Assembly: GCF_011022235.1 (NCBI RefSeq)
Contig: NZ_JAAIYP010000039.1
Span: 124,001-188,000, forward strand
From: Magnetospirillum aberrantis SpK
GTDB lineage: Bacteria > Pseudomonadota > Alphaproteobacteria > Rhodospirillales > Magnetospirillaceae
DNA length: 64,000 nucleotides
Direction of reading: 5' to 3'
This document shows, one piece after another, positions 27,432-36,597 of the stretch. How positions within the stretch are numbered: the first letter of the stretch is position 1; every line of letters begins with the position of its first letter. The notes under the pieces are model-generated. The model had not been told where the DNA came from. It searched no databases and saw nothing but the letters and a program-made list of their open reading frames with translations. The position numbers and the translations under genes were made by a program.

Positions 27432-27983
27432 TCAGTCCTTTTCCGCGGAAATCTTGAACGTGACGTTATTGTTGTTGTCGGGGCACACCCCGTAGAAGGC
27501 GTCCAGTTTTCCCTGGAACGGCGTCTGGCCCACCTTCAGATACATTTGCAGGAACGGATAGATTTGATTGAACGCGGCCGGACAAAAGCCCAGGCCGTCG
27601 CCCTGATTGGCCTCGGCGGTGTCGCCTTCGGTGTGCGGACAGTCGCAGGCGGTGGCGCCGGGAAGGTCCACCGCGTCGTTCTTTTCGCCGACACGCACGA
27701 ACACCCGCACCTTGCCGTCGGCATCCCGCTCGCGGAAGACCTCAAGCACACGCGGGGACTTGAGGGCCGGGCATTGGGCGAAAACGTGGTCCGAATCGTC
27801 CTTCATCCAGTCGAAGCGGACTTCGTGCAGCATCCCCAGGATATAGGGATAGGCCGTGAAATAGGCATGGGGGCACAAACCCGCGGGGGTGATGTCCTCG
27901 AGCCGGTAGCGTTCACCCTGGTTGCGGTGATACTTGCAGCCGCCCGAGACGTGGGTGACGACGATTCCACTGTCTTTTTCCAC
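27432..27983 (-). CDS. Internally duplicated TIGR04076-like protein
   Basis: 183 residues; TIGR04076 proteins are usually ~90. Two half-copies are visible. The first is GLCPHAYFTAYPYILGMLHEVRF followed by a Cys and LEVFRE; the second is GFCPAAFNQIYPFLQMYLKVGQ followed by GVCPDNNNNVTFKIS. Cysteines near the N-terminus (SGGCKYHRN) and in ACDCPH accompany them. Function of the family is unknown. GTG 27983 is the start, with GGGAGG eight bases upstream. It sits between two radical SAM genes of the same family, with gaps of 2 and 13 bases, so it is probably an accessory or substrate-binding partner of these enzymes (inference). Confidence 0.72.
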   Translation of the reverse strand: MEKDSGIVVTHVSGGCKYHRNQGERYRLEDITPAGLCPHAYFTAYPYILGMLHEVRFDWMKDDSDHVFAQCPALKSPRVLEVFRERDADGKVRVFVRVGEKNDAVDLPGATACDCPHTEGDTAEANQGDGLGFCPAAFNQIYPFLQMYLKVGQTPFQGKLDAFYGVCPDNNNNVTFKISAEKD

Positions 27984-27996
27984 GCTACAGCCTCCC

Positions 27997-29064
27997 TTAG
28001 ATGAAATTGACGTGGGCGGGGGGATGACGCAGTTCCCAGGCCACTTTGTTGATGTTGTGATGGCGGCAATGCTTCATGCATTTCTCAACGTCCAACGACG
28101 TCTCGACCCGTTCGGTGACGGCGGCGCGCCGTGCGCTGCGCCAGATCGTCTCGAAGCTGTCGGTATGCAGGTTGCCGTAACAGAACGCCGGTTCGCCATA
28201 AAAACCGCAACAGGTGTAGACCCCGCCATCGGCCAGCACATAGGCCAGGAACGGCAGCCCAAGGCAGCGGCGGTAATCGCGGTGACCGTCATCCTCGAAA
28301 TTCTGGCGGCGGATGATGACCGCGAAACCCGGCCGGGCCAGCGCCTCGGCGGCGCGGAACGCATCCTCGCAACACCGATGCAGGTCGGACGGTGCCGAGA
28401 ACGTGTTGAGCCCCTGTTCGGCGAACCGCTTGACCACGAAATAATCGGCGCCAGCATCGCGGACCCGTTCGGCCAGTTCGACGACTTCATGGCTGTTTTC
28501 CGGCAACAATATCTGTTGCACCCCGATGGTCACCGGCAAGCCCAATTCCCGCTTCACCGCCGAGGCGGCGGCGATGTTGGCGAACACGCGGTCGAAATCG
28601 GCGGCCTTGGTCCGATGGATTCGGGAATAGGTGTCGGCCATGCCAGCGGCGACGCTGATCCTCACCCATTCCAGATGGGGCAGGATGCGTCGCGCGGTCT
28701 TTTCGTCCAACAGCACGGCGTTGGTGTTGAGCGCCATGCTGAGGCCGGCGCGAGCGCCGACCTCGACGGCGGCAGGCAGATCACGGTTGAGCAGCGGTTC
28801 GCCGTCGCCGGCGAACAGCACGCTGCGCACCCCCAGGCGCGCGGATTCTTCCAGAAGCTGGTTGAGCACCGGCCCCGGCAGAACGCCGCTGCGATTATCC
28901 TTGTAGTCGACGATACAGAACGTGCAACGGTGGTTGCAGGCCCCTGCGGGGGCGATATCGAGATGCAACGGAAAGATGCGCTCGCCGCGCTGCCAAGCCG
29001 CCACCCGATCAGGATGAAACAACAGCTTCGTTCCATCCAGGAACAGATTGGGCGATCCGCTCAT
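27997..29064 (-). CDS. Radical SAM/SPASM-type enzyme, island family copy B
   Basis: 355 residues. Cluster motif ACNHRCTFC (C43, C47, C50). The LFLDGTKLLFH opening, PLHLDIAPAG, SVLFAGDGEPLLN, GVQQILLPENSHEV, the CCGFYGEPAFCYGNLH auxiliary region, CMKHCRHHNINK and the final PPAHVNFI match copies A, C and D. AAGGAG lies seven bases before ATG 29064. First gene of the minus-strand operon that continues with the TIGR04076-like gene, copy A and the aldo/keto reductase. It diverges from the B12-type radical SAM gene; the ~165-bp gap holds a perfect 6-bp inverted repeat (29186-29191 and 29197-29202). Confidence 0.85.
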   Translation of the reverse strand: MSGSPNLFLDGTKLLFHPDRVAAWQRGERIFPLHLDIAPAGACNHRCTFCIVDYKDNRSGVLPGPVLNQLLEESARLGVRSVLFAGDGEPLLNRDLPAAVEVGARAGLSMALNTNAVLLDEKTARRILPHLEWVRISVAAGMADTYSRIHRTKAADFDRVFANIAAASAVKRELGLPVTIGVQQILLPENSHEVVELAERVRDAGADYFVVKRFAEQGLNTFSAPSDLHRCCEDAFRAAEALARPGFAVIIRRQNFEDDGHRDYRRCLGLPFLAYVLADGGVYTCCGFYGEPAFCYGNLHTDSFETIWRSARRAAVTERVETSLDVEKCMKHCRHHNINKVAWELRHPPAHVNFI

Positions 29065-29230
29065 GGCGGGCTCCTTGGGTGCTTCTGCACATCGGTTCGT
29101 ACGGGGATTTCCCGCACGCGTCGGACTTTACCAGACCCGAATCTGTTACCAGAATCCTCTTTCAATTTTCTTAATACACGAACAGGCATCCTACCCGGAT
29201 GCAAGCGCCGCATCTCAGAAGGAGAGCGAC

Positions 29231-30964
29231 ATGGCCAAGGTGGTTCTGATCTATCCGGGCATCGGCAACGGGCTCGGCTTCAACAACGATTCCGGTGAAC
29301 GTTCGCAAACCTGGCCGCACCCCGGACTGGCACTGATCAGTGCCTTGCTGAAACAGCACGGACACCGGGTCGAGTTGATCGACCTGCGCAAGCTGTCGGG
29401 TTGGGAAATGTTCGAAGCCCAATGCGCCGAACGCAATGGCGACGGTGAAAAGGTGGTGTTCGGCATCACCGTGCTGACCGTCAATTTCGGCATCGCCCGG
29501 GAATGCGCCAGCCGCCTGAAAAAGGTCGTCCCCAACGCCTGGCTGGTGGCCGGTGGTCCCCACCCCACCCTGATGACCCAGCAGATGCAGGAAACCGGCC
29601 TGTTCGACACCCTGGTCCAGGCCGAGGGCGAGGTGGTGATGCTGGAAATCGCCGACGCCATCGAGCGTGGCGAGTGCCCACCGGCCGGAATCGTCAAGGG
29701 CAAACCGGTCGCCAACCTGGACGACCTGCCGTTTTTCGACCGCGACCTGTTCGACGTGGTGGAGGAACCCGTCCTCAACATTCTGCCACGCCCGTTCCTG
29801 ACCCTGGTGTCGGGCCGCGGCTGCCTTTACCACTGCACCTTCTGCCAACCGGCGGAACGGCTGATGTTCGGCGGCGTGCGCAACCGCTCGGTCGAAAGCG
29901 TGATCGCGGAAATCAAGCTGTTGCAACGCAGCCACGGCCTGAAAAGCACCATGTTCCAAGACGATTGCCTGACCCAGGACCGCGACTGGGTGCTGAAATT
30001 CTGCGACGCGCTGGAAACAGAGGGGATTTCCCTGGAATGGTGCTGTCAGGCGCGGGCAGACATCATCTGCGCCAACGAGGACATGGTCGCGCGCATGCAC
30101 CAATGCGGTCTGCGTGCCCTGTCCATCGGTTTCGAAAGCGGTTCCGACCGCATCCTCAAATTCCTAGGAAAACAGACCACGGCGGAACTGAACCTGCGGG
30201 CGGCGGAAATCTGTCACCGCCACGGTATCCGCATGATCGGCAACTTCATGATGGGCATCCCCACCGAGACCGAAGCGGAAGTCTGGCAGACGGTGGACCT
30301 GATCAAGAAGGTCCGCCCTTATGTCTATCTGATCTCGTTCTTCGCGCCGACACCGGGCTCGGGCCTTTACACCTATTGTGAGCGAAACGGCCTGATGCGT
30401 GACGACACGGATTTCGACAATTACAGCCGTTCGCCCAGCGGCGAGAAGATCAAGGGCGTCGATTACGCCCTGTTGCGCCGCGCCTACCGCGAGGCGTTGC
30501 GGGTCGGCGAAAAGCTGTCCATCGAGGAAATGCGCCGCCGCCTCAAGGAAGAGATGGAGTTGCGCCCCCGCCGGGTACTGGTGATGCGTTCGGTGCGCTC
30601 GGACCAGTTCAACGAATTGCTGGACGACCTGGCACAATGTTTCGACGGATTGGTGATCGACGCCATCGTCCAACGCGGGGTTCTCGACGAGGTGAACCAC
30701 GACCGCATCAATGGCGAGATCCACCCAGTCGATCAGCAATTCCTAAATGCCGACCGCATTCCCGAGGAACTGTACGCCCACCTGCGGACGATCGATTACG
30801 ATGCGGTCGTCATTCCATGCCTTGCCACCTACCAGCACGGCTATGAACAACCGCATCGCATCGCCGAGCGCATCTTGAACGGCACCGCGGGGCGCCGCGT
30901 CTTCATTAACGAGAACCGCGAACCGCACCCCGAATTCCATCACGCCATCGAAGGTGCCGCATGA
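29231..30964 (+). CDS. B12-binding-type radical SAM enzyme with extra C-terminal domain
   Basis: 577 residues from ATG 29231 (AGGAG site upstream). Residues ~1-150 resemble a cobalamin-binding domain (VVLIYPGIGN, LALISALLKQHGHRVELIDL, VAGGPHPTLM), ~190-420 are the radical SAM core with GRGCLYHCTFC (C198, C202, C205), and GIRMIGNFMMGIPTET is typical of the B12 class. Residues ~440-577 form an extra Rossmann-like region that I do not recognise. Family members are often methyltransferases or perform ring and chain rearrangements. Its stop overlaps the next radical SAM start as ATGA. Confidence 0.83.
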   Translation: MAKVVLIYPGIGNGLGFNNDSGERSQTWPHPGLALISALLKQHGHRVELIDLRKLSGWEMFEAQCAERNGDGEKVVFGITVLTVNFGIARECASRLKKVVPNAWLVAGGPHPTLMTQQMQETGLFDTLVQAEGEVVMLEIADAIERGECPPAGIVKGKPVANLDDLPFFDRDLFDVVEEPVLNILPRPFLTLVSGRGCLYHCTFCQPAERLMFGGVRNRSVESVIAEIKLLQRSHGLKSTMFQDDCLTQDRDWVLKFCDALETEGISLEWCCQARADIICANEDMVARMHQCGLRALSIGFESGSDRILKFLGKQTTAELNLRAAEICHRHGIRMIGNFMMGIPTETEAEVWQTVDLIKKVRPYVYLISFFAPTPGSGLYTYCERNGLMRDDTDFDNYSRSPSGEKIKGVDYALLRRAYREALRVGEKLSIEEMRRRLKEEMELRPRRVLVMRSVRSDQFNELLDDLAQCFDGLVIDAIVQRGVLDEVNHDRINGEIHPVDQQFLNADRIPEELYAHLRTIDYDAVVIPCLATYQHGYEQPHRIAERILNGTAGRRVFINENREPHPEFHHAIEGAA

Positions 30965-31941
30965 GCACGGATTTTTCCGATTCCTTGCCGCAACGCCTTC
31001 AGTTCATGCTGATGGAGGTGACCACGGCCTGCAACCTGCGCTGCCCGGGCTGCCGCCGCACCAACCGCCGCGAGGACGGCGAATGGAGCAGCCGCTTCAT
31101 GGACCTCGCCACCGCCCGGAAAGTGCTCGACAACTTCCCGCCCATAAGCCACCTGATCGTCTCGGGCTTCGGCGAAGTGGCGTTCAATCCCGACCTGCCG
31201 GACATCCTGGCCTATGCCCGCGATTGCGGAAAGTTCCGCATCATCCAGATCAACACCAACGGCTTGGCCCGCGACGCGGATTATTACCGCATGCTGATCG
31301 AACACGGGTTGAACTATCTGATGGTGTCGGTCGACACGCTGGACCAGGACATCGCCGACCAGGTGCGGACCGGCACCGACGTCAATCGGCTGCGGCGGTT
31401 GCTGCACGATCTGGCAACGTTCCGCATTCCGGTCATCGTGTCCATCACCGTCAGCAAGGAGAACCTGGAGGGGTTGCCGTCACTGCTGCGCGAGATCAAC
31501 GACATCGGCAAGTTCACCGTGGGCGTGCGCGAAATCGGCGACATGGGCCAGCCCGAACGCCTGTTGGACTCCGACGGGGAAATCCGTCTGGCCCGTCTGT
31601 TGATGGAAAGCCTGCCGCTGCCCAATCTGCGCATCGCCCCGCCCAAATGCCTGCAAGCCAAGGATGCCCGTTGCGTCGATCCCTGGCTGCGGCCGGGGGT
31701 GACGGTCGACGGTTACCTGACCCCGTGCTGTTGGACCAACGACGCCGACCTGTTCCAGCGCCTGTCCATGGTCGACATGACCTGGGAGGAAGCCTGGCAC
31801 AAGCCCGAGCACCTGGAGTGGCTCCGGGCCTTTCGCGAGGCGCCGCCGGAAAACCCGTGCAAGGGCTGCACCCGCGATCCCCGCCAGTTCGGCGGCCTGT
31901 GGCAAGGCAGCGCGTTCGAGTTGTACCGTACCTTGGACTGA
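30961..31941 (+). CDS. Radical SAM protein with SPASM-like C-terminus
   Basis: 326 residues. Motif ACNLRCPGC (C24, C28, C31); ISHLIVSGFGEVAFNPDL matches the GGE-type SAM-binding strand; C-terminal cysteines lie in PKCLQAKDARCVDPW, TPCCW and PCKGC, an SPASM-like set. It lacks the NFI ending of copies A-D and belongs to a different subgroup. It is coupled by ATGA to the B12-type enzyme and followed 11 bases later by a glycosyltransferase, so these three form one plus-strand unit. Substrate unknown. Confidence 0.83.
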   Translation: MSTDFSDSLPQRLQFMLMEVTTACNLRCPGCRRTNRREDGEWSSRFMDLATARKVLDNFPPISHLIVSGFGEVAFNPDLPDILAYARDCGKFRIIQINTNGLARDADYYRMLIEHGLNYLMVSVDTLDQDIADQVRTGTDVNRLRRLLHDLATFRIPVIVSITVSKENLEGLPSLLREINDIGKFTVGVREIGDMGQPERLLDSDGEIRLARLLMESLPLPNLRIAPPKCLQAKDARCVDPWLRPGVTVDGYLTPCCWTNDADLFQRLSMVDMTWEEAWHKPEHLEWLRAFREAPPENPCKGCTRDPRQFGGLWQGSAFELYRTLD

Positions 31942-31952
31942 GGACCGTCATC

Positions 31953-33617
31953 ATGACCGACCCGTGCCTGACCGGCGACGATCTGGCCCTTTATCAGGCC
32001 ATGGCCGCGCAGATGGCGGCGGAAACCGCCGACCGGCCGGCCGCCCACGCCCCCGTGCTCGAATACTTCCACACCGAGATGGCGGCGCCGCGCGACCAGG
32101 ATCTGGCGCTCGCCCACCTTGCCCGACTGCCGTTGCAAGGCCGGGTATGGATCTATGGCGGCGGCAGCTTCACCCGTGCCATCCTTCCGCACTTGCGCGC
32201 CCGCACGGACATCCAGCTCGAAGGCATCGTCGACCGCAACAGCCAGTGGGTGGTGACCGACAGCGGTCTGCCGGTGATCGCCCCGACGCAATTGGCCACG
32301 CGCGAGTTCGACCACGTCCTGGTCGCCCATGTCAGCCGGGAACCGGACATGGTCGAAGCGCTGACGAAAAATGGCATCCCCGCGACCAAGATCGTCCGCC
32401 TGTTCGGCAATCCCGATTTTGCCGCCGCCGCGCTGGCCACCCGAAGCGCCGAAACATGTTCCCAGGCGGCGGCGCTGGCCCCCGACTACCTGATTCTCGA
32501 CACCACCGGCATGTCCTGGCAATTGATCCCGGATGCCGATCTGGCGCGGCTGTTGCCGCCCGAACGCACGCTCAAGCTGTTCCTCGGACGCCAGGAACAT
32601 TACGCCGACCACGGAATCTATCCGACGCTGGACCTCAAGCAATCGGCCAGTCTGGCGGCCGAAGTGATGCGTACGTTGCGGCCCAAGGCGGTTTACCTGC
32701 GCACCACCTGCCAGCTCAACGGCGACGGTTATCCCGTACTCATCCGCGAGGCGGCGCCAAACGCGGCGCTGATCCACGAAATCTACGACGTCGCCATGAC
32801 CTTTCCCGGCCCCTATCTGGCCGAAGGCTGGGGATATTCCGACCTGACCGAGCGGCTGGCACGGGCGGGTACCGCCTGTTCCTTCCGCGAGGCGAGCTAC
32901 GTCCTCTACAAGAGCGGCGGTAGCCCGTGGGAGCCGTTCCGCCGGCTGATCGAGGTCCCCAACGGCCTTTATTACCCCTTGCGAGAGGACATCCGCAGCG
33001 GCAACCCGGCGCCGGCGCCTGAAGGGAACGAGCCGTTCAGCATCCTTTACGCCGGGTCGATCCACACCCGCAGCAAGTTCACGGCCGACAGCGCCTTCAA
33101 ATGGGCCGACGTGGTGCCGTTCTTCCGCCGGTTGGCGGCCGAGGACCACGCGCGGGTGGAGATGTTCAACGGCCTGCATCGCGGCACCGGCGGCGACGCC
33201 GACTACGCCGAATATCTGGAGGAGTTCGCAAACGGGCCGATCCGCTATCATCGGGCGATCCCGCTGGCCGAATTGGTGGGACGCATGTCGGCCCACCATT
33301 ACGGCTGGGTGGCGTTCCACCGCCCGGACCCCACCGCCATCCCGCTGATCGACAAGATCACCACCCACAACAAGCTGACCAGCTATCTTCTGGGCGGCCT
33401 GCCGGTGATCGTCACCGACTACTTCACCCATGTCGCCGAACTGGTCCGCGACTTCGACGCGGGGTTGGTGGTGACCAGCGACGAGATCGCGAGCATCGGC
33501 CCCCGCCTGAACGCCGCCGACTATCGCCGCCATGTGGCCGGCGCGGAACGCCTGCGCGAGCACATGATCACCGCGAACCGGAATCTGTTCGCGGACTTGG
33601 CCAAGGCTTTGCCGTGA
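31953..33617 (+). CDS. Glycosyltransferase with N-terminal Rossmann-like module
   Basis: 554 residues. Residues ~60-150 look like a nucleotide-binding sensor module (RVWIYGGGSFTRAILPHL, then LEGIVDRN). The C-terminal ~350 residues have a GT-B outline ending in NKLTSYLLGGLPVIVTDYFTHVAELVRDFDAGLVV, the donor-site region of GT4-like enzymes, and FSILYAGSIHTRS earlier. The acceptor is unknown. Last gene of the B12/radical SAM unit; it converges on the methyltransferase gene with 18 bases between stops. Confidence 0.72.
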   Translation: MTDPCLTGDDLALYQAMAAQMAAETADRPAAHAPVLEYFHTEMAAPRDQDLALAHLARLPLQGRVWIYGGGSFTRAILPHLRARTDIQLEGIVDRNSQWVVTDSGLPVIAPTQLATREFDHVLVAHVSREPDMVEALTKNGIPATKIVRLFGNPDFAAAALATRSAETCSQAAALAPDYLILDTTGMSWQLIPDADLARLLPPERTLKLFLGRQEHYADHGIYPTLDLKQSASLAAEVMRTLRPKAVYLRTTCQLNGDGYPVLIREAAPNAALIHEIYDVAMTFPGPYLAEGWGYSDLTERLARAGTACSFREASYVLYKSGGSPWEPFRRLIEVPNGLYYPLREDIRSGNPAPAPEGNEPFSILYAGSIHTRSKFTADSAFKWADVVPFFRRLAAEDHARVEMFNGLHRGTGGDADYAEYLEEFANGPIRYHRAIPLAELVGRMSAHHYGWVAFHRPDPTAIPLIDKITTHNKLTSYLLGGLPVIVTDYFTHVAELVRDFDAGLVVTSDEIASIGPRLNAADYRRHVAGAERLREHMITANRNLFADLAKALP

Positions 33618-33635
33618 CCGTCGCCAAACGAGGGA

Positions 33636-34460
33636 TCAGACCCGGCGGGCCACCATCATCAGGCGGTTGCCCTGGCGGAAACGCCGGGCCGCCCACCACA
33701 TGGCCCGCTGTGCGAGCGTCGGGCCACCGTGTTCGTGCACCCCGACGACGCCCAGAACCCCGGTATACCAGGCTTCCACGCGAAAGCCGCCCTGTTCCAG
33801 CAGGCGGGCAAGGCATGGCGGGGAAAACTGCCAGATATGATGCGGCAATCCCCAACCATGGCCGGGCGGCAGGCGGAACCCCACCAGATTGGGCACCTGG
33901 ACAAAAAACAAACCGTCCGCCGCCAGCATGTCACGACACCGGCGCACCACGTCGAGCGGCTGTTCCAGGTGTTCGAGCACGTCGCACATCACCAGACAAT
34001 CGTAAGGCGCGTCGGGCGTGAATTCCTCGATGGGGGCCTCGGACACGTCGAGACCGAACACCTCGCGGGCATAGCGGGCCGGTTCGGGGGAAATCTCGAT
34101 CCCATGGCGGGTTTCCACCCACCCTTGCAGGGACTTCAGAAAGAACCCATAGCCGCAGCCCACATCCAGCACCCGCCGCATGTCGGGCCGGAAAGCCGAC
34201 AGACGTTGCCAGCGTTCCAGGAAGAAGCCGTCGAAGATCGACTGGTGCTTGGCGTAAAGATCAGGAAAGGACCAATACTGGATGGCGTCGCGGTTGACCT
34301 TGGTTCCGGCGGCGTCCTGATAGAATGCCTCGGCCTCGGCCGCCGATCCTTTCAGGTAGACCAGACCACAGGAACCGCATCGCATCAGGGGAAAGCCCGA
34401 ACGCTGGCCATAGGATCGGGCCGGCGCCTGGGGGCCGCAGATTGGACAGGTCCGTTCCAT
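33636..34460 (-). CDS. Class I SAM methyltransferase with N-terminal zinc ribbon
   Basis: 274 residues from ATG 34460. CPICG and CGSCG near residues 4-35 form a zinc ribbon; VLDVGCGYGFFLKSL near residue 95 is the SAM motif I; DCLVMCDVLEHLEQPLDVV and FFVQVPNLVGFRLP are the post-motifs of the type 11/12 group. These are common in O-antigen and flagellin-glycan loci as sugar methyltransferases. The start overlaps the stop of the radical SAM gene upstream by one base (TGATG). Confidence 0.82.
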   Translation of the reverse strand: MERTCPICGPQAPARSYGQRSGFPLMRCGSCGLVYLKGSAAEAEAFYQDAAGTKVNRDAIQYWSFPDLYAKHQSIFDGFFLERWQRLSAFRPDMRRVLDVGCGYGFFLKSLQGWVETRHGIEISPEPARYAREVFGLDVSEAPIEEFTPDAPYDCLVMCDVLEHLEQPLDVVRRCRDMLAADGLFFVQVPNLVGFRLPPGHGWGLPHHIWQFSPPCLARLLEQGGFRVEAWYTGVLGVVGVHEHGGPTLAQRAMWWAARRFRQGNRLMMVARRV

Positions 34461-35527
34461 CAGATGAAATTCACATGGTCCGGGGGGTTCTTCAACGACC
34501 AGCACATGCGGTTGACCTGATGGTGCCGGCAATAGGGCATGCAGGTGGACACGTCCTGTTCGGTCTCGACCCACTTGCGCACCCGCGCTGCCTTTTCCGA
34601 AGACCAGATGTCGGCATAACTGTCCTGATTGAGGTCACCCAGCTCGTAACGGTCGTCCCCGAAGAACGGACAGCAGGTGTAGACCTTGCCGTTGCCGGCG
34701 ATCTGGGAAATGAACGGCAGCCCCAGGCAATGCTTGTAATGGCGTTCACCATTTTCGGCGAAGGTATGCCAGCGGATGATCGAGGTGAAGGTGTCGGTGG
34801 ACAGCGTCGCCGCCTCCTCCATCTCGGCGCGATAGCGGTTCATCAGATTGACGGCGGTGTCACCCGCGTAACCGGAATTCTTTTCGTCGTGATGGAACTG
34901 CTTCAAGACGTAGTAGTCGCAGCCGATGTCGCGGGCCAGACGGGCCAGGGACGGCACACCGTGGCCGTTTCCCGGCAGCAACACCTGTTGGATGCCGATG
35001 GTGACCTTGAGCCCCTGTTCCCGCTTGATGCGGGCCGCCGTGGCGATGTTGTCGATGGCGCGCTGGAAGTCCTCGGGCTTGGTCCGGTGAATGTCCGCGT
35101 ACAGGCCGGGTTCGTGCGCCATCACCGAGAACCGCGCCCAGGTCAGGTGGGGCAACGCCTCACGCGCTTTTTCCTCGGTCAGCAACACGGCGTTGGAATT
35201 CAGCGCCATGTCCACGCCCGATTCGGCGCCGACACGAATCGCCTCGGTACAATGCTTGTGCACCAGCGGTTCGCCGTCCCCGGCGAACAGACAGCTCTTG
35301 ACCCCCATGCGCCCCATGTCGCGCATGAGCTGAAGCAGGACATCGCGTTTGATTGTCCCCAGCTTGTGGTCGTTGTGGTCGGCATAACAGAAGGTGCAGC
35401 GGTGGTTGCAGGCACCGGTCGGCGACACCTCCACATGAAGCGGAGCGATCAATTCGCCTTTCAGCCAGCGCTGGACGCTCTCCAGGTGGTGGTGCAACTT
35501 GGTACCGTCGAGATAAAGATTGCTCAT
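34460..35527 (-). CDS. Radical SAM/SPASM-type enzyme, island family copy C
   Basis: 355 residues. LYLDGTKLHHHLESVQRW at the N-terminus, ACNHRCTFC (C40, C44, C47), SCLFAGDGEPLVHK, GIQQVLLPGNGH, HCLGLPF, YTCCPFFG, CMPYCRHHQVNRMCW, ending NPPDHVNFI. Closest in the window to copies B and D; the 3' ends of C and D are also similar at DNA level, which points to tandem duplication. Part of the minus-strand operon from 38751 to 33636. Confidence 0.85.
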   Translation of the reverse strand: MSNLYLDGTKLHHHLESVQRWLKGELIAPLHVEVSPTGACNHRCTFCYADHNDHKLGTIKRDVLLQLMRDMGRMGVKSCLFAGDGEPLVHKHCTEAIRVGAESGVDMALNSNAVLLTEEKAREALPHLTWARFSVMAHEPGLYADIHRTKPEDFQRAIDNIATAARIKREQGLKVTIGIQQVLLPGNGHGVPSLARLARDIGCDYYVLKQFHHDEKNSGYAGDTAVNLMNRYRAEMEEAATLSTDTFTSIIRWHTFAENGERHYKHCLGLPFISQIAGNGKVYTCCPFFGDDRYELGDLNQDSYADIWSSEKAARVRKWVETEQDVSTCMPYCRHHQVNRMCWSLKNPPDHVNFI

Positions 35528-35538
35528 CGCTGGCACCT

Positions 35539-36597
35539 TCAGATGAAGTTCACGTGGTCGGGCGGGTTCTTCAGCGACCACAAGAAGCGGTTGACCTGAT
35601 CCAGCCGGCAATGGGGCATGCACACGTCGTCAAGGTTTTCGATGCCTTGAACGTGGCATTCGACCTTGGCCCGCCCTTCCTTGGACCACATCGTCTTGAA
35701 GTCGCCGTCATGGATGTTGCCGTAACAGAACGGCTTCTCGTTCAGGTGCGGCCCACAGGCGTAGACCTCGCCATCCGGCATCAGCTCGGCGAAGAACGGC
35801 AGCGCCAGACAGCTTTTGTAGGGCCGCACCCAATCTTGTTCACGCAGGCCGACACGCACCGTCACGTGAAAGCGTTCCGTCGCCAGGGCCCGCACCTGCT
35901 CGAACGCCTCGGGCGGCGGCAACGGCTTGCCGACCCGGTAATCGTTGAACGGATGCTCGTTGTATTGCTTCACCGACAGGTAGTCGACCCCCAGGTCGCG
36001 CAAGCGCGCGGCCATGGCGATCACGTCCTCCACCGGCTGGCCAAGATAGACGAACTGGACACCCAAGGTCGTCTCCAGACCCGGATTGGCACGCTTGAAG
36101 GCGACGACCGCTTCCAGGTTGGACAGCACCGAACGGTAATGTTCCGGGGGAACGCGGTGGACCCGCGCATAATCCTGGGCGTCGGTCCCGTTCACCGAAC
36201 AGCGGATGAACGACATGTGGGGAACCACCCGTTCGATCACCTTGGCGGTCAGCGGCGAACCGTTGGTGTTGAGCGCCTGGTCGTAGCCCAGGGCAGCGGC
36301 GGCCTCGATCAGGTCGGGCAACCCCTTGTGCAGCAACGGCTCGCCCTCGCCGGAATAAAAGAGCGCCTTGGTCCCCAGCCCCTTCATCTCTTCCAACAGC
36401 GCCTTGGTCCGCGCCACGTCCAGGAACACCGCCTGACGCTCGATGTAGTCGTAGGCGCAAAACAGGCAGGCGTGGTTGCACGCCTTGGTCGGATTGATCT
36501 CCAGCAAGATGGGATAGACGGTCTCGCCCCGCATCCAGGCGGCCACCGCCTCCATGTGGTGATGCAGCTTGGTTCCATCCAGTTGCAGCGTCGTCAT
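35539..36597 (-). CDS. Radical SAM/SPASM-type enzyme, island family copy D
   Basis: 352 residues. LQLDGTKLHHHMEAVAAW, ACNHACLFC (C40, C44, C47), ALFYSGEGEPLLHK, GVQFVYLGQPVEDV, SCLALPF, YACGPHLNEKPFCYGNIH, CMPHCRLDQVNRFLW, and the final NPPDHVNFI shared with copy C. Start ATG 36597 overlaps the stop of the GT9-like gene by four bases. Eleven bases separate it from copy C. Confidence 0.85.
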   Translation of the reverse strand: MTTLQLDGTKLHHHMEAVAAWMRGETVYPILLEINPTKACNHACLFCAYDYIERQAVFLDVARTKALLEEMKGLGTKALFYSGEGEPLLHKGLPDLIEAAAALGYDQALNTNGSPLTAKVIERVVPHMSFIRCSVNGTDAQDYARVHRVPPEHYRSVLSNLEAVVAFKRANPGLETTLGVQFVYLGQPVEDVIAMAARLRDLGVDYLSVKQYNEHPFNDYRVGKPLPPPEAFEQVRALATERFHVTVRVGLREQDWVRPYKSCLALPFFAELMPDGEVYACGPHLNEKPFCYGNIHDGDFKTMWSKEGRAKVECHVQGIENLDDVCMPHCRLDQVNRFLWSLKNPPDHVNFI

